Positions 44,289 through 53,683 of a stretch of 64,000 bases of DNA are shown here, in pieces. Numbering within the stretch: position 1 is the first letter of the stretch; each line of letters starts with the position of its first letter. Location of the stretch: assembly GCA_964621645.1 (NCBI GenBank), contig CAZUMH010000004.1, forward strand, positions 1 through 64,000. Reading direction: 5' to 3'. The notes beneath the pieces were generated by a model, which was not told the DNA's origin, searched no databases, and worked only from the letters and a program-made list of their open reading frames with translations. Made by a program: the position numbers and the translations under genes. Source of the DNA: CAZUMH01 sp964621645 (GTDB lineage: Bacteria > Zhuqueibacterota > QNDG01 > JAGLOF01).

Positions 44289-45050
44289 ATGATGCGGTTA
44301 CCGGTGATTGAAATAAAACATCTGAAAAAATCATTCGACGACAAAGAGGTTTTAAAAGACGTTAATCTCCTCTGTGATGAAGGTAAGTCAACGGTCATCG
44401 TGGGACGGAGCGGCTGCGGCAAGAGTGTGCTGCTCAAATCTATTATCGGTTTGATTCGCCCGGAAGCGGGGGAAATACTGGTTGACGGCGAAAATATAAT
44501 CGGGATGAAAAAAAATGATCTTTTCCGGGTACGCCGCAAATTCGGGATGCTGTTTCAGGGCGCGGCCCTGTTCGATTCCCTTACAGTGGCGGGAAACGTG
44601 GCCCTGCCGTTGGTAGAACATACCAGACTCAGCGAGGAAGAAATTCGCGGCCGGGTAAAGAGCAAGCTTTCCATGGTAGATCTGGCGGGAGCTGAGGACA
44701 AAATGACAAGCGAACTCTCGGGGGGCATGAGGAAACGGGTCGGTCTGGCCAGGGCCTTGATCATGGATCCTAAATTCATTCTCTACGACGAACCGACCAC
44801 CGGACTTGATCCCATCACCTCCGCGGCTATCGATGCCCTGATAAGGGAGACACAGGCGCGTCTCGGTTTGACTTCCATAATTGTCACCCATAAAATGGAC
44901 AGCGCCTTCCATGTGGGTGACAGTATTGCCATGCTGGAAGGAGGCAGGATCATTTTTTCCGGCAGTATCGATGAATTCAAAAAGAGTGAAAAAAAAGAGA
45001 TCCGCGCTTTCTGCGGTAAAACAGAGCTGAAGGCGGGGGATGAGCGATGA
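44289..45050 (+). CDS. mlaF: MlaF-family ABC transporter ATP-binding protein
   Basis: The protein has 253 aa. Walker A GRSGCGKSVLLKS, a Q-loop in GMLFQGAALFDSL, signature LSGGMRKRVGLARAL and Walker B FILYDEPTTGLDP are typical of MlaF, including GAALFDSLTV. It powers the permease encoded just upstream. The first two codons are ATGATG; either may be the start. The stop overlaps radA by 4 bp. Confidence 0.92.
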   Translation: MMRLPVIEIKHLKKSFDDKEVLKDVNLLCDEGKSTVIVGRSGCGKSVLLKSIIGLIRPEAGEILVDGENIIGMKKNDLFRVRRKFGMLFQGAALFDSLTVAGNVALPLVEHTRLSEEEIRGRVKSKLSMVDLAGAEDKMTSELSGGMRKRVGLARALIMDPKFILYDEPTTGLDPITSAAIDALIRETQARLGLTSIIVTHKMDSAFHVGDSIAMLEGGRIIFSGSIDEFKKSEKKEIRAFCGKTELKAGDER

Positions 45051-46435
45051 CGGCAAAACAGCGCAGTGTATATACATGCCAGCAGTGCGGGTACAGCGTT
45101 CCGCGCTGGCTGGGCCGTTGCCCAGAATGTGGGAATTGGAACAGTTTCGTGGAAGAAGTGGTGATCCGGGAAAGTTCCGGTTCCCGAGGGAAGAAATCCT
45201 CATTCGTTCCGCAGCCATTGCCGATAACCGAAGTCAAGCCCGCAGTGGAGATGCGTCTGGGTACCGGAATTGGAGAGCTGGACCGGGTGCTGGGAGGCGG
45301 TTTGGTTCCCGGAGGCGTCTTCCTGGTGGGCGGCGCGCCTGGAATAGGCAAATCCACTCTGCTTCTGCAAGCGGGGGAGGCCCTGGCCCGGCAGGGGCGC
45401 ACAGTGCTGTACATCTCAGGAGAGGAATCACTTTCCCAGATCAAGATGCGCGCGGACAGACTGGGCCTTTCCAGCGATAATTTTTTACTTTTAGCTGAAA
45501 CGGATGTCGAGGCCATCCTGAACTGCCTCAAGGAAACCAAGCCGCAGGTGGCAGTGGTTGATTCGGTGCAGACGATATTTTCTCCACTTCTGGAAAGTCT
45601 GCCGGGCAATGTCAGTCAGGTTCGGCAATCGGGGCACAGTCTGACGCTGGCCGCCAAAGAGTCCTCCATCGCCATGTTCCTGGTGGGGCATCTCACCAAA
45701 GACGGAAATATAGCCGGTCCCCGGGTGTTGGAACATCTGGTGGACGGACTGCTCATGCTGGAAGGAGACGATCAGCATCTCTATCGGCTTCTCCGGGCCG
45801 TAAAGAACCGTTTCGGATCAACCAATGAGGTTGGTATTTTCGAGATGTCCGACCGGGGCATTATTGAAGTAAGCAATCCCTCCCGGTATCTCATCGGTGA
45901 AAACCGGGAAGGAGTGTCGGGGACGGCGATCACCGTCAGTCTGGAAGGGTCGCGTCCCCTTCTCATAGAGGTACAGGCGCTGGTGTCCTCCACGAGTTAT
46001 GGTATGCCGCAGCGTACAGCGACAGGGATCCCCCAGCGCCGGCTCGCTATTCTGCTGGCAGTTCTGGAAAAGCGTCTCGGTTTTAAATTCGGTACCCAGG
46101 ACGTGTTCGTGAATACCGCGGGCGGATTGCAGCTCAACGAACCGGCCTCGGATCTGGCGGTGGCCGCCGCGTTGGTTTCAAGTCTGAAGGATCGTCCTCT
46201 CCCCGCATCGATGGCCCTGTTCGGAGAGATCGGCCTGACAGGAGAGGTACGAGGTGTCTCCCACGTGCACAGCCGCGTGAAGGAGGCATCCCGCCTTGGT
46301 TTCAATACCCTGGTCCTGCCCTCGGCCAACAGCGGTTCTGTCACTCCCCCCAAAGATGTGAAGATCACGGGTGTCAGGACCGTGGGAGAGGTGGTGCAGT
46401 CGCTTTTCCCCTCATCAGGAAACATCGGCGACTGA
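45047..46435 (+). CDS. radA: DNA repair protein RadA
   Basis: The protein has 462 aa. N-terminal zinc finger CQQCGYSVPRWLGRCPECGNW, RecA-like ATPase with Walker A GGAPGIGKST, the RadA-specific KNRFGS motif and a C-terminal Lon-like domain (FVNTAGGLQL, ASDLAVAAAL). It assists recombinational branch migration. The start overlaps mlaF by 4 bp, and the stop is directly followed by the tgt start. Confidence 0.95.
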   Translation: MTAKQRSVYTCQQCGYSVPRWLGRCPECGNWNSFVEEVVIRESSGSRGKKSSFVPQPLPITEVKPAVEMRLGTGIGELDRVLGGGLVPGGVFLVGGAPGIGKSTLLLQAGEALARQGRTVLYISGEESLSQIKMRADRLGLSSDNFLLLAETDVEAILNCLKETKPQVAVVDSVQTIFSPLLESLPGNVSQVRQSGHSLTLAAKESSIAMFLVGHLTKDGNIAGPRVLEHLVDGLLMLEGDDQHLYRLLRAVKNRFGSTNEVGIFEMSDRGIIEVSNPSRYLIGENREGVSGTAITVSLEGSRPLLIEVQALVSSTSYGMPQRTATGIPQRRLAILLAVLEKRLGFKFGTQDVFVNTAGGLQLNEPASDLAVAAALVSSLKDRPLPASMALFGEIGLTGEVRGVSHVHSRVKEASRLGFNTLVLPSANSGSVTPPKDVKITGVRTVGEVVQSLFPSSGNIGD

Positions 46436-47566
46436 ATGATGTATACTCTGGAGCATAGTGATACGGGTACCAAAGCCAGAACCGGAAGACTCAGGATGGA
46501 TCACGGCGAAATCGAAACGCCCGTTTTTATGCCGGTGGGCACCAAAGCCAGTGTCAAAGCCCTGACGCCGGTTCAGCTGCAGGAAGCAGGGGTAACAATG
46601 ATCCTGGGAAACGCCTATCATCTCTTTCTCAGACCAGGGCCCGAGGTGGTGGCGGCAGCCGGAGGCCTGCATGCCTTCAGCGGCTGGGATGGTCCCATGC
46701 TGACCGACAGCGGTGGATATCAGGTTTACAGCCTGGCCGGCCTGAGGAGCATTGACGATAAACAGGTGCGGTTTCAATCCCACATCGACGGTTCCCGGAA
46801 CGCCTTTACTCCTGAATCCATGATTGATATCCAGCGCGCTTTAGGTCCCGATATAATGATGGTTTTAGATGAATGCTCCGGGTATCCTTGCAGCCCTGAA
46901 ACAGCTGCCGATGCAAACAGGCGCACCCTGCTCTGGGCCGAACGCAGTCTGAAACACTACCATGAAACTAAATCACGGCATGGGTATGATCAGGCTCTTT
47001 TCGGTATTGTCCAGGGCAGTGTTTTTCCCGAAATACGCAAACTGAGCGCTGCCCGTCTGGTGGAAATGAATTTCGAAGGCTACGCTATCGGTGGCCTGGC
47101 AGTGGGGGAATCACGGGAAGAGATGATCCGGATCACCGGGTATACGGCCGATTTGCTTCCTTCCGATAAAGCCCGATATCTCATGGGTGTAGGGGCACCT
47201 GATGATATCGTGCAGGCCATTGCCGCGGGAATCGACATGTTCGACTGTGTCATCCCCACCCGGAACGGACGGAACGCCACCGTCTACACCAGGACCGGAA
47301 AAATGCTGCTCCGCAATCAGACTTACCGGGATGATTACCGTCCTCTGGATGAAACCTGCAGCTGTTATACCTGCAAGAATTTTTCCCGGGCCTATCTGCG
47401 ACATCTCTTCAATACCGGGGAGATCTTGGCGCTTACACTGGCTTCCATTCACAATATACATTTCTACATGCGGCTGATGAGCGAAGCCCGCCGGGCTATC
47501 GTGGAAGACAACTACCGTTCATGGATGGAAGACTTTTTAAACGAATACAATCAAACCACATCGTAA
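46436..47566 (+). CDS. tgt: Queuine tRNA-ribosyltransferase (tRNA-guanine transglycosylase)
   Basis: The protein has 376 aa. It exchanges guanine-34 for a queuine precursor in tRNAs with GUN anticodons. Visible are MPVGTKASVKAL, LTDSGGYQVYSL (Tyr for the usual Phe), DCVIPTRNGRNATVYT with the nucleophilic Asp, and zinc ligands in CSCYTCKNFSRAYLRHLF. ATGATG at the start allows 46436 or 46439. Confidence 0.95.
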   Translation: MMYTLEHSDTGTKARTGRLRMDHGEIETPVFMPVGTKASVKALTPVQLQEAGVTMILGNAYHLFLRPGPEVVAAAGGLHAFSGWDGPMLTDSGGYQVYSLAGLRSIDDKQVRFQSHIDGSRNAFTPESMIDIQRALGPDIMMVLDECSGYPCSPETAADANRRTLLWAERSLKHYHETKSRHGYDQALFGIVQGSVFPEIRKLSAARLVEMNFEGYAIGGLAVGESREEMIRITGYTADLLPSDKARYLMGVGAPDDIVQAIAAGIDMFDCVIPTRNGRNATVYTRTGKMLLRNQTYRDDYRPLDETCSCYTCKNFSRAYLRHLFNTGEILALTLASIHNIHFYMRLMSEARRAIVEDNYRSWMEDFLNEYNQTTS

Positions 47567-47580
47567 ACAAGGAGGAAAGC

Positions 47581-47889
47581 ATGTATCAGATTATGTTAAT
47601 GATGGGAAGCGGAGGACAGGGCGGAGGATCGTTGCTGGCTTTTCTGCCGCTCATCGTGATTATTTTTATCATGTATCTTTTTATGATCCGGCCCCAGGCC
47701 AAGAAACAGCGGGAACACAAGGCCATGCTTGATAACCTGCAAAAAGGAGATAAGGTAATGACTTCCGGCGGGCTGATCGGCAGTGTCGCCGGTTTTAAGG
47801 AGAATGAGGGTACTGTTATCGTTAAATTTTCCGACAGCGTTAAAATTGAGATGAGCCGTAACGCCATCGCGCAGGTGTTAACAAGGTAA
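47581..47889 (+). CDS. yajC: Preprotein translocase accessory protein YajC
   Basis: 102 aa. One N-terminal membrane helix (about 20-40, LLAFLPLIVIIFIMYLFMI) is followed by RPQAKKQREHKAMLDNLQKGDKV, the family signature, and a small beta domain. AAGGAGGAA precedes the ATG. In many genomes secD and secF follow; here the next gene is fmt. Confidence 0.92.
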   Translation: MYQIMLMMGSGGQGGGSLLAFLPLIVIIFIMYLFMIRPQAKKQREHKAMLDNLQKGDKVMTSGGLIGSVAGFKENEGTVIVKFSDSVKIEMSRNAIAQVLTR

Positions 47890-47895
47890 ACGATT

Positions 47896-48822
47896 ATGCT
47901 CATCGTCTTCATGGGCACTCCCGATTTTGCTGTACCAAGTCTGCGGCGGCTTCTGGCCGACGGCCATAGCATTCCCGCGGTGATAACCAGGCCTGATCTG
48001 CCTCGGGGAAGGGGACGAAAACGAAAGCCTACTCCAGTAAAGGAAGCGGCACTGGAAGCCGGTCTAAAGGTGCTGCAGCCATCGAATCTGAATGACGAGT
48101 CATTCCGGGGTCAGCTGGCCGCGTTCCGGGCTGACTGTTTCGTAGTGGTGGCGTTTCGTATTCTTCCCCCTTCAATCTATACTCTCCCGAACTATGGAGC
48201 CTTTAACCTGCACGCTTCGCTGTTGCCGAAATACCGGGGAGCGGCCCCCATTCAATGGGCCCTGATTCAGGGTGAAAAGGAAACAGGTGTAACAACTTTT
48301 TTCCTCAGAGAGAAAGTCGACACCGGTCCCATAATCCTGCAGGAACGGCTCCACATTCATGAAGGCGAGACAGCCGGAGAGCTGCATGACCGTTTGGCAC
48401 TGCTGGGGGCGGAGGTGGTCTCCCGCACCGCCATGCTTATCGAGCAAGGGAGGGTAAAAGAGAAAGCTCAGAATGGAAAACCCACGAGAGCCCCGAAGCT
48501 GACTCCGTCCCTCTTTCGGATAGACTGGAACCGACCAGCGGAAGAGATTGTCAATCTTATCCGGGGTCTATCACCAAGTCCGGGAGCGGTAACGGAATGG
48601 AGGGGAGCACGCCTGAAGCTTACCAGGGCCGCCGTTGCTCCCTCTCTCGAATCCCGATATGCGGCTGGAGAAATCTTGCTGCCGCGGCCGGATCGTATCC
48701 TGGTGCAGGCGGGCCAGGATATGGTCGAGCTACTGGAGCTGCAGCAGCAGGGTAAAAAGCGCTTGGCAGTGCCCGCATTTTTGCGGGGGAGTGATCTGCA
48801 CACGGGAGAACAGTTCAGCTAA
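47896..48822 (+). CDS. fmt: Methionyl-tRNA formyltransferase
   Basis: The protein has 308 aa. VFMGTPDFAVPSLRRL at the N-terminus, formyl-tetrahydrofolate site LHASLLPKYRGAAPIQWAL and the tRNA-binding C-terminal domain from about 205 are present. It formylates initiator Met-tRNA. The usual neighbour def (peptide deformylase) is absent here. rsmB follows. Confidence 0.95.
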   Translation: MLIVFMGTPDFAVPSLRRLLADGHSIPAVITRPDLPRGRGRKRKPTPVKEAALEAGLKVLQPSNLNDESFRGQLAAFRADCFVVVAFRILPPSIYTLPNYGAFNLHASLLPKYRGAAPIQWALIQGEKETGVTTFFLREKVDTGPIILQERLHIHEGETAGELHDRLALLGAEVVSRTAMLIEQGRVKEKAQNGKPTRAPKLTPSLFRIDWNRPAEEIVNLIRGLSPSPGAVTEWRGARLKLTRAAVAPSLESRYAAGEILLPRPDRILVQAGQDMVELLELQQQGKKRLAVPAFLRGSDLHTGEQFS

Positions 48823-48872
48823 CCAGGTCGAATCGGGAGGAGAGCATCAGCGGTAATGGAGACAAAATCCGG

Positions 48873-50183
48873 ATGTCGGCGGCGAGTATCTGCCGCAGAG
48901 TATTTGCCGATGCCAGCTATGCAGACATCCTGCTGCAGGAGACAATCCGGAACGCTTCGTTTTCTTCTGAGGATCGATCTCTGCTGACAGAGCTGGTTAA
49001 CGGAACAATACGATGGAAGCTGACCCTGGAGTACTGGCTCAGACGGGCCTACAGGGGCCGCTGGGAAAAGATGCCGGAGATGACGCGCTGGCATCTGATC
49101 ATTGCCCTCTACCAGATTCGTTTTTCAGAAAGGATCCCTGATTACGCTGTGGTCCATGAAGCCGTTCATCTGGCCGGAAAAAATAACGGAGATTATTGGG
49201 CCCGGGTGGTTAACGGGGTGTTGCGGAATATCCTTCGTCATCCCGAGAGTCTTTCGCTTCCATCAGGCGGCAAGGCGGAGGATATTGCCATACAATGGTC
49301 TCATCCTGAATGGCTCATACGGAACTGGCTGAGACAATTCGGCGGGGAAAAGACACTGAACCTCTGCCGGGCCGACAACCAAAGACCGCGTTTCGGCATT
49401 CGGGTCAATGCCATGAAAACGGACCGGCAGGCCGTGGTGGAATCCGCAGAAATCGCTCCCTTCGCGGTGCGGATATCGGATCTGCTGCCGGAATTCCTGG
49501 TAGCCGAACGAGTGGCGGGGCTGCCTGAGACGGAACTGTTTCGCGGGGGCGCGATCTCACTTCAGGATGAATCCGCCGGCTTAGCCTCCCGGCTGCTTAA
49601 TCCGGAAAAAGGAGACGTCATCCTGGATATGGCCTCGGCTCCGGGGGGAAAGGCGACCCATATGGCTGAACTGTGCCGGGAACAATGCCTGATTCTGGCT
49701 ATGGACGTACATCCGCAGCGACTGGCGAAAGTACGGGACTATCAAAACCGTTTGGGTTTAAAAAAGATATTTCCTATTTTAGGAAACGCCAGGGAACCGC
49801 TGCCATTTCGCTCAGCGGATAAGATACTGCTGGATGCTCCCTGTACGGGACTGGGTGTCATGGCGAAAAGAGCGGAACTGCGCTGGTTTCGCAATCGGGA
49901 TGACCTGGAGGTGTTACGGCAGCTGCAATTGGAGATGCTGGCACGCGCCAGCGAGATAGTCAGGCCTGGAGGTGTTATACTATACAGCACCTGCAGCGTG
50001 ATGCGGGAAGAGAATGAAGAAGTTGTGGAAAAATTTATCGGTGATAACAGAGAAATGAAAATCGATTCCGCGGCGGCCTTTCTGCCCGATGCGGTTGTGA
50101 CCAAAGAAGGATTCGCAAGAACCTGGCCGGACGTACACGGCACGGACGGAGCATTTGCTGCACGATTAAGAAAAATTGGATAG
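48873..50183 (+). CDS. rsmB: 16S rRNA m5C methyltransferase RsmB
   Basis: The protein has 436 aa. An N-terminal NusB-like RNA-binding domain (to about 150) precedes the SAM-dependent domain: DMASAPGGKATHMAEL, DAPCTGLGVMAKRAELRW with the releasing Cys, and YSTCSVMREENEEVV with the catalytic Cys. It methylates C967 (E. coli numbering). The start after fmt is not marked by a strong SD. Confidence 0.92.
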   Translation: MSAASICRRVFADASYADILLQETIRNASFSSEDRSLLTELVNGTIRWKLTLEYWLRRAYRGRWEKMPEMTRWHLIIALYQIRFSERIPDYAVVHEAVHLAGKNNGDYWARVVNGVLRNILRHPESLSLPSGGKAEDIAIQWSHPEWLIRNWLRQFGGEKTLNLCRADNQRPRFGIRVNAMKTDRQAVVESAEIAPFAVRISDLLPEFLVAERVAGLPETELFRGGAISLQDESAGLASRLLNPEKGDVILDMASAPGGKATHMAELCREQCLILAMDVHPQRLAKVRDYQNRLGLKKIFPILGNAREPLPFRSADKILLDAPCTGLGVMAKRAELRWFRNRDDLEVLRQLQLEMLARASEIVRPGGVILYSTCSVMREENEEVVEKFIGDNREMKIDSAAAFLPDAVVTKEGFARTWPDVHGTDGAFAARLRKIG

Positions 50184-50186
50184 ATC

Positions 50187-50960
50187 ATGAAACTTGTGAC
50201 AATAATTGACTGGTTTAAGAAGAAAAGAGATATGTTCATCGGGCTGGGGCTCTGTCTGGTAACGCTGATGGTACTGGTGCTCCTGGCAGATTATGTGGTT
50301 ATGCCCCTGTACACCCACCATGGGGTGGAGAGAGAGCTGCCGGATGTAACGGAACTATCATTTGATGAGGCGAAAAAATTACTCCAGGATAACGGATTCA
50401 AGATTCTGCTGGAAAGAGAAAGATATGAAGCAACCTATCCCGAAAGTACGGTGGTGCAGCAGACGCCGCCGCCCTATTCCATGGTGAAGAAGGGAAGACG
50501 GATTTATGTTACCATCAGTGCCGGTGAGAAACGAATCGCCGTTCCTAATGTTGTGGGGATATCCGAGAGGGGAGCGCTGAATATGCTGCTGGAGGCCGGT
50601 CTTGAAACCGGCGATGTGTACTACGAATATGACAATTACCGACCCAAAGGAGTGGTGATTCGGCAGACGCTGGCCGCGGGAAGTGAGGTTCCTGAGCACT
50701 CCGTTATCAGCGTCATTGTGAGCAACGGCGTCATGCCTACCAGCTTCGAGGTTCCCAATCTGGTGGGAAAGAGTCTGGAGACAGCCAAGAAGATGCTGCA
50801 GCAGAACGGACTTATCCTGGGCCGGGTGGAATACAGGGTGAAGAAGGAACTTATTCCGGAGACGGTGCTGGAGCAATCACTCAAGCCTAATACGAGAGTA
50901 CCACGCGGCTACAGTGTCGATCTTATCGTCTCAAAACTTGAGGAAAATTCATGGGAATAG
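50187..50960 (+). CDS. Membrane-anchored protein with three PASTA domains
   Basis: The protein has 257 aa. A single membrane segment (about 18-40) is followed by three PASTA repeats at roughly 50-113, 116-184 and 188-253 (PDVTELSFDEAKKLLQDNGF; VPNVVGISERGALNMLLEAG; VPNLVGKSLETAKKMLQQNG). PASTA domains bind cell-wall fragments or serve as spacers in Ser/Thr kinases and penicillin-binding proteins. Here no kinase or transpeptidase domain is attached and none is adjacent. It overlaps the rpe start by 10 bp. Confidence 0.88.
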   Translation: MKLVTIIDWFKKKRDMFIGLGLCLVTLMVLVLLADYVVMPLYTHHGVERELPDVTELSFDEAKKLLQDNGFKILLERERYEATYPESTVVQQTPPPYSMVKKGRRIYVTISAGEKRIAVPNVVGISERGALNMLLEAGLETGDVYYEYDNYRPKGVVIRQTLAAGSEVPEHSVISVIVSNGVMPTSFEVPNLVGKSLETAKKMLQQNGLILGRVEYRVKKELIPETVLEQSLKPNTRVPRGYSVDLIVSKLEENSWE

Positions 50961-51625
50961 CAGAGGTCAGTCCCTCCATTCTGGCTGCTGATTTCAGCCG
51001 ACTGGCACAGGAGATCGCCCTGGTGGAAAAAGCCGGGGCCCGGAGACTGCATCTCGATGTGATGGACGGCCATTTTGTCCCAAATATTTCCTTCGGACCT
51101 CCGGTAATCCGTTCTCTTCGTCCGGTCACCAACCTGGAGCTATGGGCCCATCTCATGATTGAGGATCCGGGCCGCTATCTGGAGGACTACCACAATACAG
51201 GTGTCGAGGGGATCGTGGTGCATCTTGAAATAGAAGCCGATCCGTTTGTTTTAGCGGGAAGCATAAGGCAAATGGGTAATAAGGCCGGTCTGGCCATCAA
51301 TCCAGGAACTGATGTTCTCCCGGTTCTGGATAAACTGGAACTCTTCCAGCATATCTTGATCATGAGTGTGGAGCCGGGCTTCGGCGGTCAGAAATTCAGA
51401 CCAGAAACCCTGGATAAGGTGAAGATAATCAAAAAGAGATTTCCCGGGCTGACCGTAGCTATCGACGGGGGCATCGACCGTTCCAACGCACCTGCGGCCG
51501 TTCGGGCTGGGGTTGATATACTGATTGCAGGATCGGCCGTTTTCAGGGAGACTGATCCATCGGCAGCTTTCCGGGAGCTGACCGAGGCGGCCAATCAGCA
51601 GGATTCCATGGGGGAGAGCGGGTGA
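50951..51625 (+). CDS. rpe: Ribulose-phosphate 3-epimerase
   Basis: The protein has 224 aa. VSPSILAADFSRLAQEI, LHLDVMDGHFVPNISFGP (metal ligands His, Asp), MSVEPGFGGQKF and VAIDGGIDRSNAP form the TIM-barrel active site. It interconverts ribulose- and xylulose-5-phosphate in the pentose phosphate pathway. The stop overlaps the GTG of the next gene. Confidence 0.95.
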   Translation: MGIAEVSPSILAADFSRLAQEIALVEKAGARRLHLDVMDGHFVPNISFGPPVIRSLRPVTNLELWAHLMIEDPGRYLEDYHNTGVEGIVVHLEIEADPFVLAGSIRQMGNKAGLAINPGTDVLPVLDKLELFQHILIMSVEPGFGGQKFRPETLDKVKIIKKRFPGLTVAIDGGIDRSNAPAAVRAGVDILIAGSAVFRETDPSAAFRELTEAANQQDSMGESG

Positions 51626-52203
51626 CGAGACGAAACGAATTAGTGCGAAAACTTATCCATTTCTCCACATTGGTGATTCCTCTCGGCATGATGATTTTAC
51701 CGCGACGCACGATACTGTTGGTATTGGGCTTCGCTCTCCTGACGGCTGTGATTGTTGAGATCTGCCGCAGACTTTTTCCAGGATTCGGGGCCTGGTTCCT
51801 TAAACGAACTTCGCCCCTCTTGCGCAAACACGAGGAACATAGAATCACTGGAGCCACCTTTCTGTTCCTGAGCGCTTTCATCAGTGTCCTTGTCTTCCGC
51901 GAGTGGATCGCCCAGGTTGCGCTGCTTCTCGTTATCATATCAGATGGACTCGGCGCACTTGTTGGTAAACTTTGGGGCAGAAAAACCAGTATAAAGGGAA
52001 AGACCTGGGAAGGGAGTGCAGTTTTTATTATTAGCGGTCTGCTGATTGTTTTTTTTCATCCTGCCTGTGATATACGGGTTGGGATCCTCGGAGTTCTGGC
52101 CGCCTTTTTAGTGGAAGTCCTGGTCACTGGTCTTGACGATAATCTGACCATCCCACTGGCAGCCGGTATTGTTCTGGAAGCGGGTACACGCTTGATTGGT
52201 TAA
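51622..52203 (+). CDS. Dolichol/phytol-kinase-like membrane protein (CTP-dependent family)
   Basis: 193 aa and five or six membrane helices. RKLIHFSTLVIP at the N-terminus and IISDGLGALVGKLWGRKTSIKGKTWEGS are the signatures of the SEC59/VTE5/phosphatidate cytidylyltransferase-like family, which transfers phosphate from CTP to lipid alcohols. The exact substrate cannot be read from the sequence; a polyprenol or diacylglycerol are candidates. It starts at a GTG overlapping the rpe stop. Confidence 0.8.
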   Translation: MTRRNELVRKLIHFSTLVIPLGMMILPRRTILLVLGFALLTAVIVEICRRLFPGFGAWFLKRTSPLLRKHEEHRITGATFLFLSAFISVLVFREWIAQVALLLVIISDGLGALVGKLWGRKTSIKGKTWEGSAVFIISGLLIVFFHPACDIRVGILGVLAAFLVEVLVTGLDDNLTIPLAAGIVLEAGTRLIG

Positions 52204-52219
52204 CACGGAGATAAGCATC

Positions 52220-52669
52220 ATGGCATCCACATTCAACAAAAAAGATTTTGAGACAATAGAAAAGGCGTTGGAGGGGAGTTTCGAACAGGAAGATCGCTGC
52301 CGCCGCATGGTGCTGGAAAACCGGGAGGAAGGACGCAAGCTCGTGCTTGAAATCTATCCCGGCATACTGATCGGAACGACGAAAGGCAATCTGATATCCG
52401 TGTATACAGCTTCTTCGCATCTGCAGCTCCACTTTTGCAGCGGATATGTTGTCAGCGATATGCTTGGAGAGGTAACCTTTATCAGTGAAATAGAAGATAG
52501 AATATCCGGCCTGATCATTGAGAAAGGTGCGGCTTGCTCTCTGTACGCCAATGTGGATCAACGCATTCTTTCCGGTGATTTCACCCGGCTGGGGCCGGAA
52601 GTAATGCTTTCGGGAATCGCGCTCTCTCTTGCTGAAAAGATTCTTCCTCAAAACTCCAGCAAAGATTGA
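52220..52669 (+). CDS. Conserved-looking cytosolic protein of unknown function
   Basis: The protein has 149 aa. It has no signal peptide or membrane segment and a compact alpha/beta pattern (KLVLEIYPGILIGTTKGNLISVY, ISGLIIEKGAACSLYANVD). GGAGATAA precedes the ATG at 52220. No family is recognised. Its place between the lipid-kinase-like gene and the radical SAM gene gives no clear hint. Confidence 0.6.
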   Translation: MASTFNKKDFETIEKALEGSFEQEDRCRRMVLENREEGRKLVLEIYPGILIGTTKGNLISVYTASSHLQLHFCSGYVVSDMLGEVTFISEIEDRISGLIIEKGAACSLYANVDQRILSGDFTRLGPEVMLSGIALSLAEKILPQNSSKD

Positions 52670-52722
52670 GATCCCGGTCGACGGCTCAGTAACCGTAATC
52701 CTGCCGCATCCTTGAAACTGAC

Positions 52723-53682
52723 ATGACTCAATTTGCTCCACGATACCGAACCTTCAGTGGTTATCTCAAAGAGACTTTTGGAACCCGTGTCTGGAAGATC
52801 CCTGTTCATGCGGGACTCACTTGTCCCAATCGTGACGGCAGCATCGGCAGGGGCGGATGCATATACTGCAACAATGCCGCCTTTCACCCTGGTTTGAGCA
52901 CTGAGGATCACAGTATCGCAGAGCAGGTGCTGGACGGGATGGAATTGATGCGCCAGCGGCGGGGAGCAGGGAAGTTCCTGGTTTATTTCCAGACGTTCAC
53001 CAACACCTATGGCGATTTGGGGACGCTGAAACATCTGTATGATGAAGCTGTTCAGTTTCCGGAGGTTGTCGGGCTGATTGTAGGAACCCGGCCCGATTGT
53101 GTTTCGGGATGGGTGTTGGATCTGCTGGGGAGCTATATACCCAGACTGCAGGTCTGGATGGAATACGGACTGCAGTCCATGCACAACAATACCCTGCGCT
53201 TCTTAAAGAGGGGCCATACATTCGAAGACTATCTTGAAGCGGTACGGCAGACTTACGACAGGAATATCCCCGTTTGCTCTCATATTATCCTTGGTCTGCC
53301 CGGAGAAAGCCGGGAAATGATGCTGCAGACCGCCGGAACGTTATGTATACCGGGAGTCAAGGCAGTTAAAATCCATCCACTGCAGGTGGTCCGGGGCACA
53401 GAGCTGGAGGAAATGTATGCCCGCGGGGAAGTAAGCACATTATCTCTGGACCGATATCTGGAGCTTGTCTGTGATGTTTTGGAGCTGCTGCCTTCCGATC
53501 TGATCATCCAGCGTCTCACCGCTGAATCCGCTCTGGATTTACTGATCGCTCCACGATGGGGAGTAGGCAAAGCGGCGGTGCTCCATCTGATCGATGAGAC
53601 ACTCAGGAAACGGGGAACTTTTCAGGGAACATATTACCGGGAAGGAAAGACTGGCCCTTCGCATAGAAAGGAAAGTGATTAA
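52723..53682 (+). CDS. Radical SAM protein, YhcC/TIGR01212 type
   Basis: The protein has 319 aa. The N-terminal cluster motif is CPNRDGSIGRGGCIYCNNAAF, a long first spacing typical of this family rather than CxxxCxxC. YFQTFTNTYGDL, VGTRPDCV, MEYGLQSMHNNTLRFLKRGH and VCSHIILGLPGE follow. Substrate unknown; homologues are placed near tRNA-modification enzymes. The start at 52723 has no strong SD. Confidence 0.88.
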   Translation: MTQFAPRYRTFSGYLKETFGTRVWKIPVHAGLTCPNRDGSIGRGGCIYCNNAAFHPGLSTEDHSIAEQVLDGMELMRQRRGAGKFLVYFQTFTNTYGDLGTLKHLYDEAVQFPEVVGLIVGTRPDCVSGWVLDLLGSYIPRLQVWMEYGLQSMHNNTLRFLKRGHTFEDYLEAVRQTYDRNIPVCSHIILGLPGESREMMLQTAGTLCIPGVKAVKIHPLQVVRGTELEEMYARGEVSTLSLDRYLELVCDVLELLPSDLIIQRLTAESALDLLIAPRWGVGKAAVLHLIDETLRKRGTFQGTYYREGKTGPSHRKESD

Positions 53683-53683
53683 G

